Below, piece by piece: positions 9,280-10,670 of a stretch of 10,670 nt of DNA. Below the pieces are notes generated by a model. It did no database searches, was not told the DNA's origin, and worked only from the letters and a program-made list of their open reading frames with translations. The DNA lies in the NCBI GenBank assembly GCA_030951065.1, contig JAUZQH010000070.1, positions 1-10,670 on the forward strand, in the 5' to 3' direction. The DNA comes from Mariprofundus sp. Lineage in GTDB: Bacteria; Pseudomonadota; Zetaproteobacteria; Mariprofundales; Mariprofundaceae. A program made the translations under genes and the position numbers. Positions within the stretch are counted from its first letter, which is position 1. Every line of letters begins with the position of its first letter.

Positions 9280-10670
9280 ATGGAACAACGCAATATGCTG
9301 CTGGCTTTTGCATTGTCGATGGTTGTGCTGCTGGGTTGGCAGCAGCTGTTTCCACAGCAGCAGGAAGCTGTTCAACAGCAACAGGCGGAGTCTTCTGTCA
9401 TCGTTGAGAAGAAAGCGGCAACGGTTGATGATACCTATGCCCAGCCACCTGCCATGCCGGAAGCGAGCGCACTTTCTGCGCAGGGTTCTGCTTCTCCCGT
9501 TTCTCCCAAATCCGGGTCTGACGTATCGCATGGTATCGAAACAGGTGAAACCTTTATACTCGGCAATGATGTCATCAGGCTTAAGGTGAATGATAAAGGC
9601 TGGATTACCCAGGGAACGCTGCTGAAGTACAAACAGTCGCTCGAGCCCGGTGCAGCCAATGTAGATGTGTTATTTATGAATGATAAGGGCCATGCAGTAT
9701 ATGCCAATTCAGGCATCATTGGCGCAAAAAGAAATACACCGTTTACGGTAGTGAGTCAGGGAAAGTTCTCACTTACTTTGCAGGCTACGCTTGACGGTGG
9801 TCAAACCTGGCAGCGCCAGTTCCACCTGACTCCGGGCAGTTACAAAATAGAAATTACGGATAAAATTATCAATGGCGCCGGACTGAAAATGTATCGCCAA
9901 GTAGTAGAACGCAATCCGGACAAAACACTGAATACATTCTATGAGCATATGGGTCCGACGGCCTTGCTGAATGGAAAACTGGTAGAGCCGGATTATGATG
10001 ACCTGGATGAGAAAGGTGCGGAACGTATGGCATCCATGGGTGGCTGGACTGCGATTATGAATCGCTATTTTATTGCTGCCCTTATTTCCAATCCGGAGCA
10101 GAATTATCCCTATTATTTCAAAAGTGATGGGCGTTCCTATCAGGCAGGATTAATTGATGATGGAAATATTGAGGGCAAGAATGTTGTGTTTAATACACAG
10201 CTTTTTATTGGTCCTAAATCGATTCCGATACTGGAAGCTGCCGGTTCAGAACTGGAACGTTCAGTAGATTTTGGCTGGTTTGCACCAATTGCCAAGCCCA
10301 TGCACACCTTTCTGGCCTGGTTATACGGATATATCGGCAATTTCGGCTGGTGTATTGTAATTCTGGTGCTGTGCATCAAACTGCTGTTTTTCTATCCGAC
10401 GCAGAAATCCTATGAATCCATGGCCGGTATGCGCAAATTGCAACCTGAAATGGCTCGAATCAAAGAACTCTACGGTGATGACCGTCAACGTATGAGTCAG
10501 GAGATGATGGGGCTATATAAGAAACACAAGGTGAATCCGATGGGTGGTTGTTTACCGATTCTGATTCAGATTCCTGTGTTTTTTGCACTGTATAAAGTGT
10601 TATTGATGTCGATTGAAATGCGTCAGGCACCGTTTATCGGCTGGATTCATGATATGTCCGTACAGGATCC
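9280..10670 (+). CDS. yidC: Membrane protein insertase YidC (C-terminus cut by window edge)
   Basis: YidC inserts and folds inner-membrane proteins alone or with SecYEG. The frame from ATG 9280 (AGGGAG six bases upstream) is open for 463 codons to the edge; full proteobacterial YidC is about 540-560 residues, so roughly 80-100 are missing. The N-terminal membrane helix (NMLLAFALSMVVLLGW, 5-20) is followed by a Gln-rich linker, then the periplasmic beta domain (about 75-320) containing GWTAIMNRYFIAA (255-267). The amphipathic helix and TM2 start at GWFAPIAKP (332-340). The conserved groove charge is the lysine in CIKLLFFYP. The C1 loop has MAGMRKLQPE (381-390) and YKKHKVNPMGGCLP (413-426), leading into TM3, which reads ILIQIPVFFALYKVLL. 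The last codons read VQD, matching the conserved SxxDP turn after TM3. It follows yidD after 72 bases and may have its own promoter. Confidence 0.98.
   Translation, partial: MEQRNMLLAFALSMVVLLGWQQLFPQQQEAVQQQQAESSVIVEKKAATVDDTYAQPPAMPEASALSAQGSASPVSPKSGSDVSHGIETGETFILGNDVIRLKVNDKGWITQGTLLKYKQSLEPGAANVDVLFMNDKGHAVYANSGIIGAKRNTPFTVVSQGKFSLTLQATLDGGQTWQRQFHLTPGSYKIEITDKIINGAGLKMYRQVVERNPDKTLNTFYEHMGPTALLNGKLVEPDYDDLDEKGAERMASMGGWTAIMNRYFIAALISNPEQNYPYYFKSDGRSYQAGLIDDGNIEGKNVVFNTQLFIGPKSIPILEAAGSELERSVDFGWFAPIAKPMHTFLAWLYGYIGNFGWCIVILVLCIKLLFFYPTQKSYESMAGMRKLQPEMARIKELYGDDRQRMSQEMMGLYKKHKVNPMGGCLPILIQIPVFFALYKVLLMSIEMRQAPFIGWIHDMSVQD

Overview
The window is a replication-origin neighbourhood of a Gram-negative bacterium. 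The left arm reads on the minus strand: dnaA, a candidate oriC, dnaN, recF, gyrB, purM, a small CPXCG zinc-ribbon-like gene, and a partial membrane-protein gene cut by the left edge. The right arm reads on the plus strand: rpmH, rnpA, yidD, and yidC cut by the right edge. The long GyrB with the insert typical of proteobacteria, the rpmH-rnpA-yidD-yidC block divergent from dnaA, and the CPXCG and PGPGW-like proteins all suggest Pseudomonadota. Moderate base composition and the RpmH sequence do not settle the class; a Zetaproteobacterium or a deep gammaproteobacterial relative is a guess.

Left part (1-1025): a partial gene for a small membrane protein, a 240-base spacer with a doubtful 47-codon frame and repeated ATTACAGGC words, a CPXCG cysteine-rich gene with its own plausible extended -10 promoter, and a second spacer carrying a short, apparently frame-broken plus-strand reading frame.

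Middle (1026-8370): purM, gyrB, recF and dnaN are tightly packed. gyrB and recF overlap by ATGA, gyrB and purM are 20 bases apart, and dnaN and recF about 12. This looks like one transcription unit for the sliding clamp, recombination mediator, gyrase B subunit and a purine enzyme. Between dnaA and dnaN lie 258 bases with two abutting DnaA boxes, a third perfect box, weaker boxes, an AT-rich tract and a strong dyad. This is the best oriC candidate. The short dnaA-rpmH gap has no good box.

Right part (8440-10670): rpmH and dnaA appear to fire from back-to-back promoters that overlap at their -10 elements. rnpA is full length by homology but has no ATG, GTG or TTG upstream of its conserved N-terminus; the best start is a CTG in a CTGA overlap with the rpmH stop. 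yidD overlaps rnpA by ATGA. yidC follows after a 72-base AT-rich spacer with a perfect 14-base palindrome.

I see no mobile element, CRISPR array, tRNA or rRNA. The region is mostly a conserved core locus; the unusual points are the rnpA start, structures at the rpmH-rnpA junction, the origin dyad, and the two poorly explained spacers near the left end.
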